DNA from: Roseivirga sp. UBA7431 | GTDB taxonomy: Bacteria > Bacteroidota > Bacteroidia > Cytophagales > Cyclobacteriaceae | Length of the DNA stretch: 57,926 nt | NCBI GenBank assembly: GCA_002477595.1 | Contig: DLQN01000009.1 | Coordinates: 1-57,926, forward strand | Reading direction: 5' to 3' | Made by a program: the position numbers and the translations under genes | Shown here: in pieces, positions 7,242 through 16,336 of the stretch | How the letters are laid out: every line of letters begins with the position of its first letter | How positions within the stretch are numbered: position 1 is the stretch's first letter | The notes under the pieces: model-generated | Database searches by the model: none | Told to the model about the DNA's origin: nothing | What the model saw: the letters and a program-made list of their open reading frames with translations, nothing else

Positions 7242-8030
7242 ATGAGTGATAGCTTAGTAATCATACCGACCTACAATGAATGTGAGAACATCGAAGAGAT
7301 GATCGAAGCAGTTATGGTGCAACCAACAGGCTTTCATTTACTGATCGTTGATGATGGCTCTCCCGATGGTACTGGTGAATTGATAAAGCAAAAAATGGTT
7401 GCCTACCCAGATCGTTTATTCATCGAAGAAAGATCAGGTAAACTAGGACTTGGAACAGCATATATTCATGGCTTTAGATGGGGGCTAAAGAGAAATTACG
7501 ACTACATCTTCGAAATGGATGCGGATTTCTCTCACAACCCCAGTGACCTCAATAAGTTGTATCTTGCCTGCAAGAACTTAGGAAATGATATGGCCATTGG
7601 CTCTCGATATGTCACAGGTGTGAATGTTGTGAACTGGCCAATGATGCGTGTTATGCTTTCTTACTTTGCTAGCCACTATGTTAGAATAGTGACAGGCATG
7701 CCGATAAGCGATACCACTGCAGGATTCAAATGCTATCACCGTAGTATTCTGGAAACGATCGAATTAGACAAAGTTCGATTCATGGGATATGCCTTCCAAA
7801 TAGAGATGAAATTCTTGACTTGGAAATACGGCTTTAAGATCACTGAAGTGCCGATTATCTTTACCGATCGCACGAAAGGCGAATCTAAAATGAGTAGCGG
7901 TATTATCAAGGAGGCAGTGCTTGGGGTAATGCAAATTAAAATTGGAAGCCTATTCCGAACCTTCAGACGCGACATGGAAACTATGCCAGAATTAGTCGAA
8001 ACGAATGGCCTTGACGGGGCTAATTCTTGA
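7242..8030 (+). CDS. Polyprenol-phosphate mannosyltransferase-like GT2 enzyme
   Basis: 262 residues, GT-A fold. Seen: IIPTYNECENIEEMI at the N-terminus, LIVDDGSPDGTG (nucleotide binding), the metal-binding EMDADFSHNP, and FTDRTKGESKMS near the C-terminus. This is the pattern of dolichol/polyprenol monophosphomannose synthases, which move a sugar from a GDP- or UDP-sugar to a lipid phosphate on the cytoplasmic face of the membrane. There are no membrane helices, unlike larger bacterial versions. The C-terminus overlaps the convergent permease gene by 39 bases. Sugar specificity is not visible. Confidence 0.88.
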   Translation: MSDSLVIIPTYNECENIEEMIEAVMVQPTGFHLLIVDDGSPDGTGELIKQKMVAYPDRLFIEERSGKLGLGTAYIHGFRWGLKRNYDYIFEMDADFSHNPSDLNKLYLACKNLGNDMAIGSRYVTGVNVVNWPMMRVMLSYFASHYVRIVTGMPISDTTAGFKCYHRSILETIELDKVRFMGYAFQIEMKFLTWKYGFKITEVPIIFTDRTKGESKMSSGIIKEAVLGVMQIKIGSLFRTFRRDMETMPELVETNGLDGANS

Positions 8031-9212
8031 AATAATCGCGGTTGGTATAATCAATACCAAAGCCACAATCACTAAAGTCAATACATTAATTCCAATAGTA
8101 CTCAACCAGTTCCAATCAATAGGAACATGATCCATATAATAAGTTGAAGGCTCTAGAGGAATCAACTCGAAATAATACTGAAGAACACCAAATCCAATGG
8201 CAATTACATTGCCCAACAAAAGTCCCTTCAGCACTAACCTGACTCCATTATAAGCAAAGATTCTTCTGATGAGTTTATTAGTTGCTCCAAAAGCCTTGAA
8301 GGAACCAATCATTTGTGTTCTCTCCATGATCAGAATAAACAGCACGGAGATCATATTAAAACAAGCGACAAATAGAATCAAAGTAATCAGGATGTATACG
8401 TTCTGAGAAAGTAAGCCCAACCAATCGAAAATCTGAACGAATTTCTGATCGACTCTTTCGGTATAATGCTCTATACTAACTTTTTGAATGATCGAGTCAT
8501 CAGCTTCTTCAAGCCGATCTATATCGTTGACAAAGACTTCGTAACCACCAACTTGTTCGGCATTCCAGTCGTTCAAGCTGCGAATCATATTAATATCACC
8601 AATAACAATTTGCTCGTCAAAATTATCTAAGCCAGTATTAAAGATCCCCGTCACAACCATACTACGCGTTCTGGGAGGATCCATAATGAAAACTGTAACC
8701 AAGCGATCCCCTAATTTCACATTCATCCGATCGGCCATACGCTGACTTAGCATCACCGTGTTTGTTACCAATTGTGTTGAATCAAAGACTGGGATTTCAC
8801 CAGCAATTATATAATCACTGAACCCATCTCTATCAAATGAATCCCCAATTCCCTTAAAGAGCAGCCCAAAGTTCTCGCCCTCTCGATTGATCAAACCGGG
8901 TTTATGAGCAAACTCTTGAATATGCCTTACATACGGATCATTTTTCAAGGACTCCATACGATCGGCAGACATAATGATCGGTTCTTCTTCATAAGAACTA
9001 TTCAGGGAAAACTTCTTGATCTGAATATGTCCTGAGAAAGTGAATATCTTATCCTTTATGTTATTCTGGAACCCACCCAAAACCATAAATGATATAACCA
9101 TAATCGCTATCCCAAGGGCTACGCTAGCAATTGCTACCCGATGGATCGTAGACGAAAAGCTCCCCTTATCCGTGGCGTTGATTCTTTTAGAAATGAAATA
9201 AGGGAGGTTCAA
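7992..9212 (-). CDS. FtsX-family ABC permease (LolC/LolE-like)
   Basis: 406 residues. An N-terminal helix (about 24-46, IHRVAIASVALGIAIMVISF), a large extracytoplasmic domain (about 50-265) and three more helices near 270-295, 320-345 and 375-398 give the four-helix layout of LolC/LolE, which extract lipoproteins from the inner membrane with LolD. The C-terminal SPVKAIRFD is the usual ending, so the stop is trusted despite the 39-base overlap with the convergent gene. The frame starts at TTG (9212); NLPYFISKRI matches the normal N-terminus and no ATG lies upstream in frame. No ATPase gene is adjacent, so LolD must be elsewhere; another FtsX-type exporter is possible. Confidence 0.85.
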   Translation of the reverse strand: MNLPYFISKRINATDKGSFSSTIHRVAIASVALGIAIMVISFMVLGGFQNNIKDKIFTFSGHIQIKKFSLNSSYEEEPIIMSADRMESLKNDPYVRHIQEFAHKPGLINREGENFGLLFKGIGDSFDRDGFSDYIIAGEIPVFDSTQLVTNTVMLSQRMADRMNVKLGDRLVTVFIMDPPRTRSMVVTGIFNTGLDNFDEQIVIGDINMIRSLNDWNAEQVGGYEVFVNDIDRLEEADDSIIQKVSIEHYTERVDQKFVQIFDWLGLLSQNVYILITLILFVACFNMISVLFILIMERTQMIGSFKAFGATNKLIRRIFAYNGVRLVLKGLLLGNVIAIGFGVLQYYFELIPLEPSTYYMDHVPIDWNWLSTIGINVLTLVIVALVLIIPTAIISRISPVKAIRFD

Positions 9213-9258
9213 GATTATGCTTAATTTTAACGTTGTTCCTCAAATATAAACGAAGCGA

Positions 9259-10410
9259 ATGATTCGACTACTGCTCACCCTTTGCATTTTTTCTGTTTTT
9301 GCTTGTTCTCAAGCTCAAAACTTGCAACTCGGTGCCGAAAGAATGGACCAATACCTGCCTGATTTAGCCGGTAAACGCGTGGCTTTAGTAGTCAATCAAA
9401 CCTCTGTTATCAACAAGACACACTTGGTCGACACACTGATCTCAAGAGGTGTCAATGTAGTCAAGGTAATGGCGCCTGAGCATGGTTTTAGAGGCGAAGC
9501 GCCTGATGGTGCCAAAATCGATGATGCCAAGGATGAGAAAACTGGTTTACCCATCATTTCTATTTATGGAAGTAGTAAAAAGCCTAGCCCTGAAATGCTC
9601 AAGGATGTCGATGTCTTACTCTTCGATATCCAAGACGTAGGCATACGCTTCTACACCTTTATCAGCACGATGCATTATGTAATGGAAGCCGCAGCCGAAA
9701 ACAACAAGGAAGTTTTGATACTAGATCGTCCCAACCCCAATGGCATGTACATTGACGGACCCGTGAAAGATGATGACGTGAATGGATTTGTAGCCATGCA
9801 TCCCATTCCAATAGTCCATGCATTGACGGTTGGTGAATTAGCCCAAATGATCAATGGCGAGGGTTGGTTAGAAAACGGTGTGAAATCCCAATTGAAAATA
9901 GTCTCCATGCATGGCTGGGATCATAAGTCGACTTATAGCCTGCCCGTAAAGCCATCACCCAACTTACCGAACGACAATGCGATAGCCCTTTACCCCACAC
10001 TGGGCCTCTTTGAAGGAACTGTCGTGAGCGTAGGCAGAGGCACTGATTTCCCTTTCGAAGTCATTGGTCACCCTGATTATTCAAAAGGAACTTTCAGCTT
10101 TACACCACAACCGAATGGTGGGTCGAAATATCCTCCAATGGAAGGTGAAATTTGCCAAGGTCAATACTTTGGTGACTCAGAAGCACCACGAGAATTGAGC
10201 CTCAAATACCTACTCGATTATCACGCAGACATCAAGGATGACACAACCTTTTTCAGGTCCTACATCGACTTATTATCAGGTACCAAAGATTTCCGTAAGC
10301 AAGTGGAAGCTGGCTGGTCGGAACAAGAGATTAAAGCCAGATGGCAACCTAAGCTTGATGCTTACAAAGCCATCCGCAAGAAGTATTTACTATACCCTGA
10401 TTTCGATTAA
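9259..10410 (+). CDS. namZ: DUF1343 / NamZ-like exo-beta-N-acetylmuramidase
   Basis: 383 residues with an export signal; Cys16 in SVFACS makes a lipoprotein possible. The body carries the DUF1343 signatures LVVNQTS, MAPEHGFRG, LLFDIQDVGIRFYT and DRPNPNG. This family includes NamZ (GH171), which removes N-acetylmuramic acid from the non-reducing ends of peptidoglycan fragments during recycling. It would act in the periplasm. It is divergent from the LolC/E-like permease and is followed directly by fmt. Family assignment is firm; the enzymatic role is by homology. Confidence 0.85.
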   Translation: MIRLLLTLCIFSVFACSQAQNLQLGAERMDQYLPDLAGKRVALVVNQTSVINKTHLVDTLISRGVNVVKVMAPEHGFRGEAPDGAKIDDAKDEKTGLPIISIYGSSKKPSPEMLKDVDVLLFDIQDVGIRFYTFISTMHYVMEAAAENNKEVLILDRPNPNGMYIDGPVKDDDVNGFVAMHPIPIVHALTVGELAQMINGEGWLENGVKSQLKIVSMHGWDHKSTYSLPVKPSPNLPNDNAIALYPTLGLFEGTVVSVGRGTDFPFEVIGHPDYSKGTFSFTPQPNGGSKYPPMEGEICQGQYFGDSEAPRELSLKYLLDYHADIKDDTTFFRSYIDLLSGTKDFRKQVEAGWSEQEIKARWQPKLDAYKAIRKKYLLYPDFD

Positions 10411-11331
10411 ATGCATGATCTAAGAATCATATACATGGGCACGCCAGAGTTTGCCGTGCCCAGCCTACAAATACTAGTAGAGAACGGGTATAATGTAGTG
10501 GCAGTGATCACAGCACCAGACCGTCCCAAAGGACGTGGGCAAAAGCTAATGACTACTCCTGTGAAAGACTATGCTGTTGACCAGGGATTGCCAGTACTAC
10601 AGCCCACAAACCTCAAATCACCTGAGTTTCTAGAAGAATTAAAAAGCTACAAAGCCAACCTACAAATTGTAGTAGCCTTTAGAATGCTGCCTGTTGCCGT
10701 TTGGGATATGCCAGAAATCGGCACTTTCAACCTGCATGGATCGCTTCTACCTCAATATCGTGGTGCTGCACCCATCAACTGGGCGATCATTAATGGGGAG
10801 AAAGAAACAGGTGTCACCACCTTTTTCTTAAAGCACGAAATCGACACGGGAAATGTAATTTTTCAGGAAAGAGAACCAATTGAAGAAGATGATAACGTTG
10901 GAGATGTCTATGCCCGTTTGATGGAGAAAGGTGCTCATTTAGTCCTTAGAACTGTCAAGGCAATTGAAGCAGGTGGCTACCCTCAAGAACCTCAAAACGA
11001 GGAAAATGAGATTAAGCACGCGCCAAAGATTTTCAAAGAGACTTGCGAGATTGATTGGACAAAATCTTCTGAAGAGGTCTACAATTTTATTCGAGGCCTA
11101 TCGCCCTACCCTGCCGCGTGGACAATGTTAAACGGCAAGAAATTCAAGATTTTTGCGGCTCAGAAAATTGACTTTGCCAAAGTCGGTGAGCAACCGGGAG
11201 ATTTTGAGACGGATAACAAGTCTCACCTCCACATACAAACTGGTGGTAATGCCATTGCCATTACTCAATTACAGATGGAAGGCAAGAAGCGCATGGATAT
11301 CAAATCGTTTTTAATAGGGAATAGCTTATGA
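10411..11331 (+). CDS. fmt: Methionyl-tRNA formyltransferase
   Basis: 306 residues. YMGTPEFAVPSL at the N-terminus, the catalytic region FNLHGSLLPQYRGAAPINWAI and a C-terminal OB-like tRNA-binding domain are standard for Fmt, which formylates initiator Met-tRNA with 10-formyl-tetrahydrofolate. The ATG follows the stop of the NamZ gene with no gap, and the stop overlaps folA by 4 bases. Sharing an operon with dihydrofolate reductase is sensible, because both use the folate pool. Confidence 0.97.
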   Translation: MHDLRIIYMGTPEFAVPSLQILVENGYNVVAVITAPDRPKGRGQKLMTTPVKDYAVDQGLPVLQPTNLKSPEFLEELKSYKANLQIVVAFRMLPVAVWDMPEIGTFNLHGSLLPQYRGAAPINWAIINGEKETGVTTFFLKHEIDTGNVIFQEREPIEEDDNVGDVYARLMEKGAHLVLRTVKAIEAGGYPQEPQNEENEIKHAPKIFKETCEIDWTKSSEEVYNFIRGLSPYPAAWTMLNGKKFKIFAAQKIDFAKVGEQPGDFETDNKSHLHIQTGGNAIAITQLQMEGKKRMDIKSFLIGNSL

Positions 11332-11834
11332 TTCGCACCATAGTTGTAGCAAAGGCAAAGAACAACGCCATCGGCAAGGACAATGATCTACTTTGGAGAT
11401 TGCCCGATGACTTCAAGTTTTTCAAGGAAGTCACTGTTGACCATTTTGTAATTCTTGGCCGAAAGACTTTCGATTCACTCCCTGGTCTACTACCAAGGCG
11501 GACTTTTGTGATCATCACGAGACAGAAGGATTATGTTGCGCCCGATGGACACTTTGTGGTTCACAGTTTAGAAGAAGCTTTTGAGCTCTGTGAAGTACAA
11601 CATTCATTGAAAGAAGTCTTTATTATTGGAGGTGGAGTGATCTACAAAGACTCAATAGAAAAGGGACTCGTTGACAAAATGCTCATCACTGAAGTAGCTG
11701 TAGAAATTGAAGGTGCAGACACCTTTTTTCCTGAATTTGATACTTCCGATTGGAATGAAGCGGCACGAATTCATCACACAGCAGATGATCGACACCAATA
11801 TGCTTTTGACTTTGTGACCTATCTTAAGAAGTAA
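11328..11834 (+). CDS. folA: Dihydrofolate reductase
   Basis: 168 residues. VVAKAKNNAIGKDNDLLWRLPDDFKFFKE (quoted here only by its ends, residues 6 to 34) contains the usual Met20-loop/active-site region with Asp27-type acid; FVILGRKTFDSLP and FIIGGGVIY are the NADPH-binding motifs. It reduces dihydrofolate to tetrahydrofolate. It overlaps fmt at ATGA, so the two are coupled. Confidence 0.96.
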   Translation: MIRTIVVAKAKNNAIGKDNDLLWRLPDDFKFFKEVTVDHFVILGRKTFDSLPGLLPRRTFVIITRQKDYVAPDGHFVVHSLEEAFELCEVQHSLKEVFIIGGGVIYKDSIEKGLVDKMLITEVAVEIEGADTFFPEFDTSDWNEAARIHHTADDRHQYAFDFVTYLKK

Positions 11835-11835
11835 A

Positions 11836-11878
11836 CTCCTTCCCTTGCTAAGGGAAGGTGCCTGAAAGGCGGAAGGGT
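11836..11878. repeat. Hairpin-rich repeat-like spacer between folA and the SDR gene
   Basis: CTTCCCTT-GC-TAAGGGAAG forms an 8-9 bp inverted repeat, then come GCCTGAAAGGC (second small hairpin) and GGAAGGG. It resembles the CTTCCCTT/AAGGGAAGG extragenic elements of Bacteroidetes. It fills almost the whole gap before the next ATG and could affect readthrough. Confidence 0.4.
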
Positions 11879-12670
11879 ATGAAAAACTTAAATAACAAAA
11901 CCATTTGGATTACCGGAGCCTCCTCAGGCATAGGCGAAGCCCTAGCCAAACAACTCAGCCAACTTGACGTAAACCTTATCCTTTCTGCAAGAGGAGAGCA
12001 AGAACTCATCCGTGTAAAAAGTGAGTGTCAAAATACAGGTCGCATCAAAATTTTGCCATTAGACCTTGCTGATACCAATTCACATGCTGCAAAGACATCC
12101 GAAGCCATCGAAGCTTTCGGCCAGGTGGATATCCTTATCAACAACGGAGGCCGAAGCCAAAGATCACTTATTAAAGACACCATCCTTCAAGTAGATAGAG
12201 ACCTAATGGAAGTCAACTATTTTGGGTCAGTCAGCTTAACGAAACAATTGCTTCCCCATATGATGAATCGAGGCGAAGGCCATTTCGTTGTAGTAACAAG
12301 CCTTACGGGTATTTTCGGCACACCGTATCGCTCAGGCTATGCGGCAAGCAAGCATGCCTTACATGGCTTCTATGATAGCATGAGGGCGGAGTTGGAAGAC
12401 AGTGGCATCAAAGTAACCATAGCGGCTCCAGGTTTTGTAAAAACGAATGTTTCAGTCAACGCATTTCAAGGTGACGGCCAGTCACTTGGCAAAATGGACG
12501 ATGCGCAAGCCAATGGATTGAGTGCTGAACAATGCGCGGCTAAAATCATTAAGGCAATAAAGCGACAGAAGCGAGAAGTCTATATTGGCGCAGAGTCTTA
12601 TGCCGCTTATGTAAAGCGCTTTCTTCCTGGACTATTCGCTAGAATGATTAAAAGGGCGAAGGTTCGATAG
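11879..12670 (+). CDS. Short-chain dehydrogenase/reductase
   Basis: 263 residues from the ATG at 11879; an in-frame ATG 21 bases upstream lies in the repeat-like spacer and is less likely. Classical SDR: TGASSGIG cofactor motif (12-19), INNGG in place of NNAG (88-91), Ser141, Tyr154 and Lys158 (YxxxK in SGYAASK), and PGFVKTN. The arginine after the first strand (SARG) suggests NADP(H). The sequence resembles DHRS7-type reductases; the substrate is unknown. Confidence 0.88.
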   Translation: MKNLNNKTIWITGASSGIGEALAKQLSQLDVNLILSARGEQELIRVKSECQNTGRIKILPLDLADTNSHAAKTSEAIEAFGQVDILINNGGRSQRSLIKDTILQVDRDLMEVNYFGSVSLTKQLLPHMMNRGEGHFVVVTSLTGIFGTPYRSGYAASKHALHGFYDSMRAELEDSGIKVTIAAPGFVKTNVSVNAFQGDGQSLGKMDDAQANGLSAEQCAAKIIKAIKRQKREVYIGAESYAAYVKRFLPGLFARMIKRAKVR

Positions 12671-12682
12671 CCATATAGATTC

Positions 12683-12725
12683 GTCATTCCGAGATACCGA
12701 TAGCTATCGGGAGGAATCCCTTTCG
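12683..12725. repeat. Extragenic palindromic repeat (CGTCATTCCGAG type)
   Basis: CGTCATTCCGAG is followed by the palindrome CCGATAGCTATCGG and GAGGAATCCCTTTCG. This matches the dispersed extragenic repeats of Bacteroidetes genomes and is related to the longer copy at 54207-54350. Confidence 0.55.
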
Positions 12726-12743
12726 AAAACAGAATCTTTAAAT

Positions 12744-12772
12744 AAAAAAGCCATCCCTTTCGGAATGGCTTC
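12744..12772 (-). terminator. Intrinsic terminator for the PaaN gene
   Basis: AAGCCAT-CCCTTTCGGA-ATGGCTT hairpin (12748-12771) with a T run on the minus strand, 34 bases past the PaaN stop. Confidence 0.8.
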
Positions 12773-12805
12773 ATTATTAATTTCCAATTATCAATTCTTC
12801 ATTCA

Positions 12806-14473
12806 CTAAGCAGGCTCTCTCATCCCTACCCAAGTAAATCTACGATTCACATAATCAGGATTCGTGAAAGACGCATTTCCAGCAGGATTACCTCCCGTTA
12901 CGTGAAAGTCAGAGAATGCTGCATTCTGATTCACAAAGATCTGCCCTACTAGGTTAAATGAAACTGGCGTAGCCGCCAATGACATTTCGTCAGCAATATG
13001 TTCTTTCATCGCGGCATCTGTAGTATAAGCACCACATGAAATAGCACCGTATGACTCAGCCATTTCCTTCGCTAACGCAACAGACTCATTGGTGTCCTTA
13101 GTTTTGATAAGGAAGACAATCGGACCGAACATTTCTTTCGAGAATTTGTCCTTATCTGCAGAGTTTAACTCAATCACCGTTGGTGTTTGTGTTCTGGCAT
13201 TTTTGAAGTAAGGAATACTTTGTTCAATGTTTCGAGTTTCCAACCAAGTCTTACCACCTATTGCTTTAGAGGCACCAACTGTTCTCTCTGCAGTAGCAGG
13301 GTTTTGAATAGTACCTGCTACAAATGGACCCGCTTTAGGGTTGTTGATCAATCCGTCAGTGAAATCAGCAAATTTCTGCGCGATCTCATCAAAGGAAACG
13401 ACTCCATCAGGAGTTTTTACACCGCCTTCAGGGATAAAGAAGTTTTGCGGAGCGGTACACATCTGTCCAGAATATAGCGCTACTGAGAAAGTAATATTTT
13501 GAATGACCTTGTCAATGTTTTCGACAGAGTCTAAGATGATCGAGTTCACACCAGTCTTCTCAGTAAATACCGTTTTTGGTAATGACTCTAGATAAGAGCC
13601 AAATTCAGAGTTACCAGTAAAGTCGATGACTTTCACTTTAGGATGCTCAGCCAAGGCCTTAGCCAATGGCTTGCTCTGTGTGTCGACTGCCAGTTGACAT
13701 GCTTCTGGATCGAAACCAGCAGCTCTCAATGCGTTTCTAATCTCAGCCACTACAATCGCCATTGGTAGTATTGCACCTGGATGAGGCTTCACGATGACTG
13801 AATTACCCATCATCAAATCCGCATAAACACCAGGAACTGAATTCCAAGTTGGGAAAGTTGAGCAACCAATCACTAAACCAATTCCTTTTGGAATGGCTCT
13901 CCATTCTTTATTGATCACCAAGTCATACTTACCCATCGGCTTGGTCCAAACTGTCGATTCAGGGAATCGACCTAGTTCTTCATATCCGGCTGCAACTGCT
14001 TCTAAAGCTCTGTCGGCAGCATGAGGACCTGACGCCTGAAAAGCCATCATATATCCTTGACCAGTTGTATGCATGGTCGCATACGCGTTCTCGAAGAATC
14101 GCTTAGAGAATCTGTCTAGGGAATCGATCAATACAGCAGCTCTATCTTCTTTAGATACTTTTCTCCATGAATGGAAAGCTCCTTCAGCACGCTCGATTAG
14201 AGTATCAATTGAGAAAGCAGGATACTTAGTACCTACAGGTTCTATGAAATATGGGGATTCTTCCTCACCGATCCATTCAGTTGCCCCTTCTTGCTTCAAT
14301 TCTTCAAAGTTTCCTTTACGCAAGGCTTTAAAGGCGTTCTTCCCATCTTCATCCGCAGTCTCTCCATAGATTTTTGGAGAAGGATGCTCAGGATATTGTG
14401 CGTGAAAAACTCGAGTATGTAAAGCTTCAATAGCTTTATCTAAGATCTCTTTTTGTGCAGATGTCAACCCCAT
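12806..14473 (-). CDS. paaN: PaaN-type aldehyde dehydrogenase (phenylacetate degradation family)
   Basis: 555 residues, aldehyde dehydrogenase superfamily. The extended N-terminus with YPEHPSPKIYGE is typical of PaaN. The cofactor-binding fold contains VIGCSTFPTWNSVPG and VIVKPHPG, and the catalytic cysteine is in SGQMCTAPQNFF. PaaN was named for phenylacetate catabolism, where it is proposed to oxidise the ring-opened aldehyde, but no other paa gene is present here, so the true substrate may differ. It is monocistronic, with a terminator at 12744-12772. Confidence 0.88.
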   Translation of the reverse strand: MGLTSAQKEILDKAIEALHTRVFHAQYPEHPSPKIYGETADEDGKNAFKALRKGNFEELKQEGATEWIGEEESPYFIEPVGTKYPAFSIDTLIERAEGAFHSWRKVSKEDRAAVLIDSLDRFSKRFFENAYATMHTTGQGYMMAFQASGPHAADRALEAVAAGYEELGRFPESTVWTKPMGKYDLVINKEWRAIPKGIGLVIGCSTFPTWNSVPGVYADLMMGNSVIVKPHPGAILPMAIVVAEIRNALRAAGFDPEACQLAVDTQSKPLAKALAEHPKVKVIDFTGNSEFGSYLESLPKTVFTEKTGVNSIILDSVENIDKVIQNITFSVALYSGQMCTAPQNFFIPEGGVKTPDGVVSFDEIAQKFADFTDGLINNPKAGPFVAGTIQNPATAERTVGASKAIGGKTWLETRNIEQSIPYFKNARTQTPTVIELNSADKDKFSKEMFGPIVFLIKTKDTNESVALAKEMAESYGAISCGAYTTDAAMKEHIADEMSLAATPVSFNLVGQIFVNQNAAFSDFHVTGGNPAGNASFTNPDYVNRRFTWVGMREPA

Positions 14474-14640
14474 AACTAACGTTTGTTTGGTTCGAAATTA
14501 AGATAATGGATTGAGAATTAACAGACTTGAATTGCTATTATTAGACCCAATTGAAGAATATAAGCCTTCTTATTGACAAATCTGTCAGCCTGACTCGACT
14601 CAGAACCTGTTTTATTCAAGGAAGTCCACTAAATTCAAGC

Positions 14641-15402
14641 ATGAAAAAACTTCTGATCATCGTTTTCCTATTCTCCTGTTTCATCTCCTTAGCTCAAGAA
14701 GATAAAAGGACAAAAATCATTGTGCGCACCAAAGCCAAAGACGCCAAATTTATTGGCACAAGCATGGGGGGATCTATGATCATTCTGCGAGATGCCTTAA
14801 CCGATGAAATCCTTGCTAAAGGCTTAACAAATGGCGGAACTGGAAATACAGACTTGATTATGAACGCTCCGGTTGAAAGGACTACCGACATCACAGAGGG
14901 TTCCGCATACTATGAGGCAAGCTTATACCTGAGTAAACCCAAATTTATTACCGTTCAAGCCTTATCACCTGTCAACCATGAGGAATCTCGCGTCTTTGCC
15001 CAAACACAAGTATGGATGATTCCTGGTAAGCACATGGATGCAGCTGGTATAGTTCTCGATATCCCTGGCTTTGTAGTCGAAGGACTCTATCCGCAAACAC
15101 ATCAAGGTTTTTCAATTGAAACGGACAAAACCATTGAATTGAAGGTCAACTTGGTTATGATGTGCGGTTGCCCAATCACCAAAGGTGGCTTATGGGATTC
15201 GGAAGAAATTGAAGTAGAAGGGATGATCTATGTCAACGGAGCCTATTGGAAAACTATATCAATGTCTATTGCTGAGACGAATACTTTCACTGCAGCACTG
15301 ACTTTGGAGAAAACAGGTAGCCATGAAGTAATCATTACCGCCTATCACCCTAGGACTAAGAATACAGGAGTAGATCAGCTAAATTTCAGAGTATCTAACT
15401 AA
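14641..15402 (+). CDS. Secreted protein of unknown function
   Basis: 253 residues from the ATG at 14641. I prefer this start because it gives a clean signal peptide (MKKLLIIVFLFSCFISLAQ, cleavage after residue 19); an in-frame ATG 90 bases upstream would bury it. The mature part is beta-rich, with a CGCPITKGG motif near residue 178 and repeated Thr/Glu strands, perhaps Ig-like domains. I do not recognise the family. The stop is 6 bases before the ChaN-like gene, so they are probably cotranscribed. Confidence 0.75.
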   Translation: MKKLLIIVFLFSCFISLAQEDKRTKIIVRTKAKDAKFIGTSMGGSMIILRDALTDEILAKGLTNGGTGNTDLIMNAPVERTTDITEGSAYYEASLYLSKPKFITVQALSPVNHEESRVFAQTQVWMIPGKHMDAAGIVLDIPGFVVEGLYPQTHQGFSIETDKTIELKVNLVMMCGCPITKGGLWDSEEIEVEGMIYVNGAYWKTISMSIAETNTFTAALTLEKTGSHEVIITAYHPRTKNTGVDQLNFRVSN

Positions 15403-15408
15403 ATAAAC

Positions 15409-16260
15409 ATGAGATTTTTAGTAGCCCTCAGTATCCTATTTTTTACGGCTCCCCTCTTCGCACAGCAAAACGGCCCTTACGTTATCTACAATTCCAAAGG
15501 CAAAAAGGTGTCTTATAAAAAGATGATGAGGCAGCTCGAAAAACCTGACGTCATCTTCTTTGGTGAGCAGCACAATAATCCCATCGCACACTGGCTGCAA
15601 TACGAAGTCACCACAGCCTTGCATGAAAAACGTGAATTGGTTCTAGGTGCCGAAATGATTGAAGCAGACAATCAAGACGAGCTACGAAGCTACCTTAAAG
15701 GAGAAATTGATGCGAAAGGGTTGGATACGCTTGCTCGACTATGGAAAAACCATGCAACTGACTATGCCCCGTTGGTGAACTTTGCCAAAGACAAAAACCT
15801 AGACTTTGTCGGAACAAATATTCCAAGAAAATACGCGAACCTCGTCTATCAAAAAGGCTTTGAAGTACTGGAGCCTTTATCGGATGAAGAGAAATCTTGG
15901 ATAGCACCTACTCCGATTGCTTTCGACCCTAACCTACCACGATACGTGAATATCCTAAGCATGATGGGCGATCATGGCACACCAAACCTTGTGAAATCTC
16001 AAGCCTCAAAAGATGCTACAATGGCATACTTCATCAATAAATTTCATCCAGAGGGAAAGCTATTTATTCATTACAATGGAGCATATCATTCGGATTATCA
16101 TGAGGGGATTTTATGGTACTTGAACAAGTTGAATCCTTCGGCCAAAGTATTGACAATATCCACTGTTGAACAGGACGATATCTCCAAGCTGTCAGCAGAT
16201 CACATTGGAAAAGCAGACTTCATTATTTGTGTCGATGCCAACATGACGAAGACTTATTGA
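15409..16260 (+). CDS. ChaN-like protein (DUF399, haem-binding uptake/Tiki superfamily)
   Basis: 283 residues with a signal peptide ending at LFAQ. The signature DVIFFGEQHNNPIAHWLQYE, then LGAEMIE and a late HYNGAYHSDYHEG region, match the ChaN/DUF399 family. ChaN of Campylobacter binds haem and is linked to iron uptake; the fold is shared with Tiki/TraB-type putative metalloproteases. It should be periplasmic or surface attached. It follows the secreted unknown by 6 bases. Confidence 0.8.
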   Translation: MRFLVALSILFFTAPLFAQQNGPYVIYNSKGKKVSYKKMMRQLEKPDVIFFGEQHNNPIAHWLQYEVTTALHEKRELVLGAEMIEADNQDELRSYLKGEIDAKGLDTLARLWKNHATDYAPLVNFAKDKNLDFVGTNIPRKYANLVYQKGFEVLEPLSDEEKSWIAPTPIAFDPNLPRYVNILSMMGDHGTPNLVKSQASKDATMAYFINKFHPEGKLFIHYNGAYHSDYHEGILWYLNKLNPSAKVLTISTVEQDDISKLSADHIGKADFIICVDANMTKTY

Positions 16261-16309
16261 TATGTAAAAAATAGTATTTCTATAAAACATTAGTTGCCTT
16301 TATTCGGTA

Positions 16310-16317
16310 TACCTTTG
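16310..16317 (+). promoter_or_regulatory. Bacteroidetes -7 box for the AI-2E permease gene
   Basis: TACCTTTG matches TAnnTTTG, 19 bases before the ATG at 16337. Confidence 0.4.
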
Positions 16318-16336
16318 CGATAGTAAATTCATTTAA

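Noticed and set aside
13187..13477. Open frames on the plus strand opposite the PaaN gene.
   Set aside because: They mirror a well-conserved aldehyde dehydrogenase and show no family motif.
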